This document shows, one piece after another, positions 62,491 to 64,000 of a stretch of DNA of 64,000 nucleotides. The number at the start of each line of letters is the position of its first letter. The first letter of the stretch is position 1. The stretch lies in NCBI RefSeq assembly GCF_003265705.1, contig NW_020313168.1, positions 2,263,022 to 2,327,021 of the forward strand. The letters run 5' to 3'. The position numbers and the translations under genes are program-made. The notes under the pieces are model-generated. The model was given only the letters and a program-made list of their open reading frames with translations. It made no database searches and was not told the origin of the DNA. This stretch comes from Callorhinus ursinus (lineage: Eukaryota; Chordata; Mammalia; Carnivora; Otariidae).

Positions 62491-63080
62491 CTGATCAGGT
62501 GGAGAACAGAGTTAAAACAGTGGGTGCCCACTTCTCCCCCCAACTCTGAGAAGCATGGGGGTCCCCAGCAGCCTCCTCATTGTTCTGCCCCCACTTCCAC
62601 ACAAGACAAGTGAAGGTCACTCCGTGTCTCCAGATGTGCTTCTCCCTTCATTCGATTCTGCTTTTGCCTGGAAGGCTTCCCAATGACCTTGTTAATGAAG
62701 AGGACTCCTCCCATGGCGGGAATCAGCCAGGAGAGCCACGTTGCTCGGGGTTTTAAAACCTGGGCCCCCCTCAGCATGCTGAATATCATTCTTAAACCAC
62801 TTGTCTCCTCTGCATGCCCCCATCTGGAGAATCTGTGCAGGGGAAGAGTGACTGCACTCGAACCCAGCGAGGGTGACCCAGATTGTTTTAAGGGGGCGTT
62901 TTCACAGCACATGGAAACAGAGAAACATCAATGTGAGAGTTTGATTCTCTACACATCTTGGCTCTCTGGCAAAATTTTGAATTTGAATTTTAAGATCAAT
63001 CTAGAGGACAGAGTTTTTAAATATATTGAGTTCAACCACCAGAAGCTTTCCCTCCGAGTAATTTTAGGGTTGTACGGCAT
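62491..63080. other. RNF213 intron upstream of window exon 1
   Basis: No exon is recognised between 62491 and the right edge. The preceding RNF213 exon must lie past 64000. Confidence 0.55.
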
Positions 63081-63081
63081 G

Positions 63082-63700
63082 ATGAGAAGACCAGATTTCT
63101 CTGTGCCATTAAAAGCACATGCAGCAGCTTTGTTCATAATTGCAAATTCCTAGAAGCACCGATATGTCCTTCAGTGGGTGAATGGACAAACTGTGGTCCA
63201 TCCAGACAATGGAATATTATTTGGTGATAAAAACAAAGGTGCTTTGAGCACAAAAAGACATGGAGGAAACTTAAATGCACATCACTAACTGAAAGAAGCC
63301 CATCTGAAGAGGCCAGAGACTGTACGACTCCAACTGGAGGACATTCTGAGAAAGGCAGAGCCACAGGGAGGCGTGGGGGAGCGCGGGGCATTTTTAGGGC
63401 AGTGAGACTATTCTGTAGGATATCATACTGGTGGACACACATTGTACATTTGTCCAAAACCACGGAGTATACAACACCAACCGTGAACCCTAAGGCAAAT
63501 TGTGGACTTTAGTTAATAATTGTGTCAATATTGGCTCCTCAGTTATAACCAATATCCCACACCACAATAAGACATTAATAGCAGGAAAAACTGTGTCGGG
63601 CGCAGGGAGGTACAAATATGTGAACTCTGTACATTCTGCTCAATTTTCCTGTAAACTTACAGCTGCTCAAAAAGTGTCTATTAATTTTAAAAAAAACACA
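63082..63700 (+). mobile_element. L1 3' end fragment
   Basis: GCAGCTTTGTTCATAATTGC, ATGGACAAACTGTGGTCCAT and ACAATGGAATATTATTTGGT, then the L1 3' UTR. Confidence 0.82.
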
Positions 63701-64000
63701 AATGTAACCTTTTCAAGTGGGTAGCTTTCAATAATGTACATTAAAATCCCACATCCATGATCTTACTTTATCCCCACCACACGCACATGCAAGGAACTCA
63801 GCTTTTTTTTTTGGCTGTCCCTGTCATCTGATGGAACAGAGACTCCAAATCATCTCACCGGGATTTTTAGTTCTAAATCCAGTGCTTTCCCACTAAATCT
63901 GAATCTGACAACTTACAAACTGTAATGTGATGTTTTGGGGGCAATACATATCTCCCCCTCTTTGATCACAAAATACTCAGGGGATGCGGGGGTAGGGGCA

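Noticed and set aside
1..64000. CRISPR array, phage, toxin-antitoxin or other prokaryotic system
   Set aside because: No spaced identical repeats with unique spacers and no bacterial gene structure; the DNA is mammalian throughout.

Overview
The window is vertebrate nuclear DNA from a carnivoran mammal. It has intron-split genes and a CpG-rich promoter. It also carries dozens of tRNA-Lys-derived CAN-SINEs, whose heads read like GGGGCGCCTGGGTGGCTCAG and which are known only from Carnivora, plus carnivore-type L1 3' ends. The species is not resolved; the SINE subfamilies look arctoid (bear, seal or mustelid-like), but that is a weak inference. There is no operon, phage, CRISPR array or bacterial gene.

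Almost everything belongs to one gene on the minus strand, RNF213 (mysterin), a giant AAA+ ATPase and E3 ubiquitin ligase. I placed 50 consecutive exons between 62490 and about 3590. They encode about 4,124 residues, roughly residues 1083 to the C-terminus of a protein of about 5,200 residues. The N-terminal quarter lies beyond the right edge. In gene order: helical stalk and linker exons (62.5-55.8 kb); the dynein-like AAA core, including a P-loop split over two exons (54.0/53.1 kb) and a 3,609-bp exon (52.0-48.4 kb) holding two complete Walker A/Walker B sets; a helical E3 shell (46.3-34.3 kb); the C3HC4 RING (29.5-29.7 kb); more helical shell (28.9-20.1 kb); the RZ zinc finger on three small exons, one of only 35 nt (20.1-17.6 kb); the C-terminal domain (16.5-5.3 kb); and a 1.7-kb 3' UTR ending near 3.6 kb. 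Human residue numbers and the human exon match are from memory of the family, not from an alignment.

The left end holds the first two coding exons of ENDOV (endonuclease V, which cuts inosine-containing RNA), also on the minus strand, with a CpG island and a 10-N gap in intron 1. RNF213 followed by ENDOV on the same strand matches the human order.

All splice phases fit except one junction, next to the RZ finger, where the strongest donor and acceptor are one base out of frame. One other junction needs a GC-AG intron to stay in frame. The rest is intron and intergenic DNA with SINEs (several with intact target-site duplications), L1, L2, MIR and DNA-transposon relics, one old inverted duplication, and simple repeats. 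I found no new biological system; the best leads are splice and frame oddities and the repeat structures.
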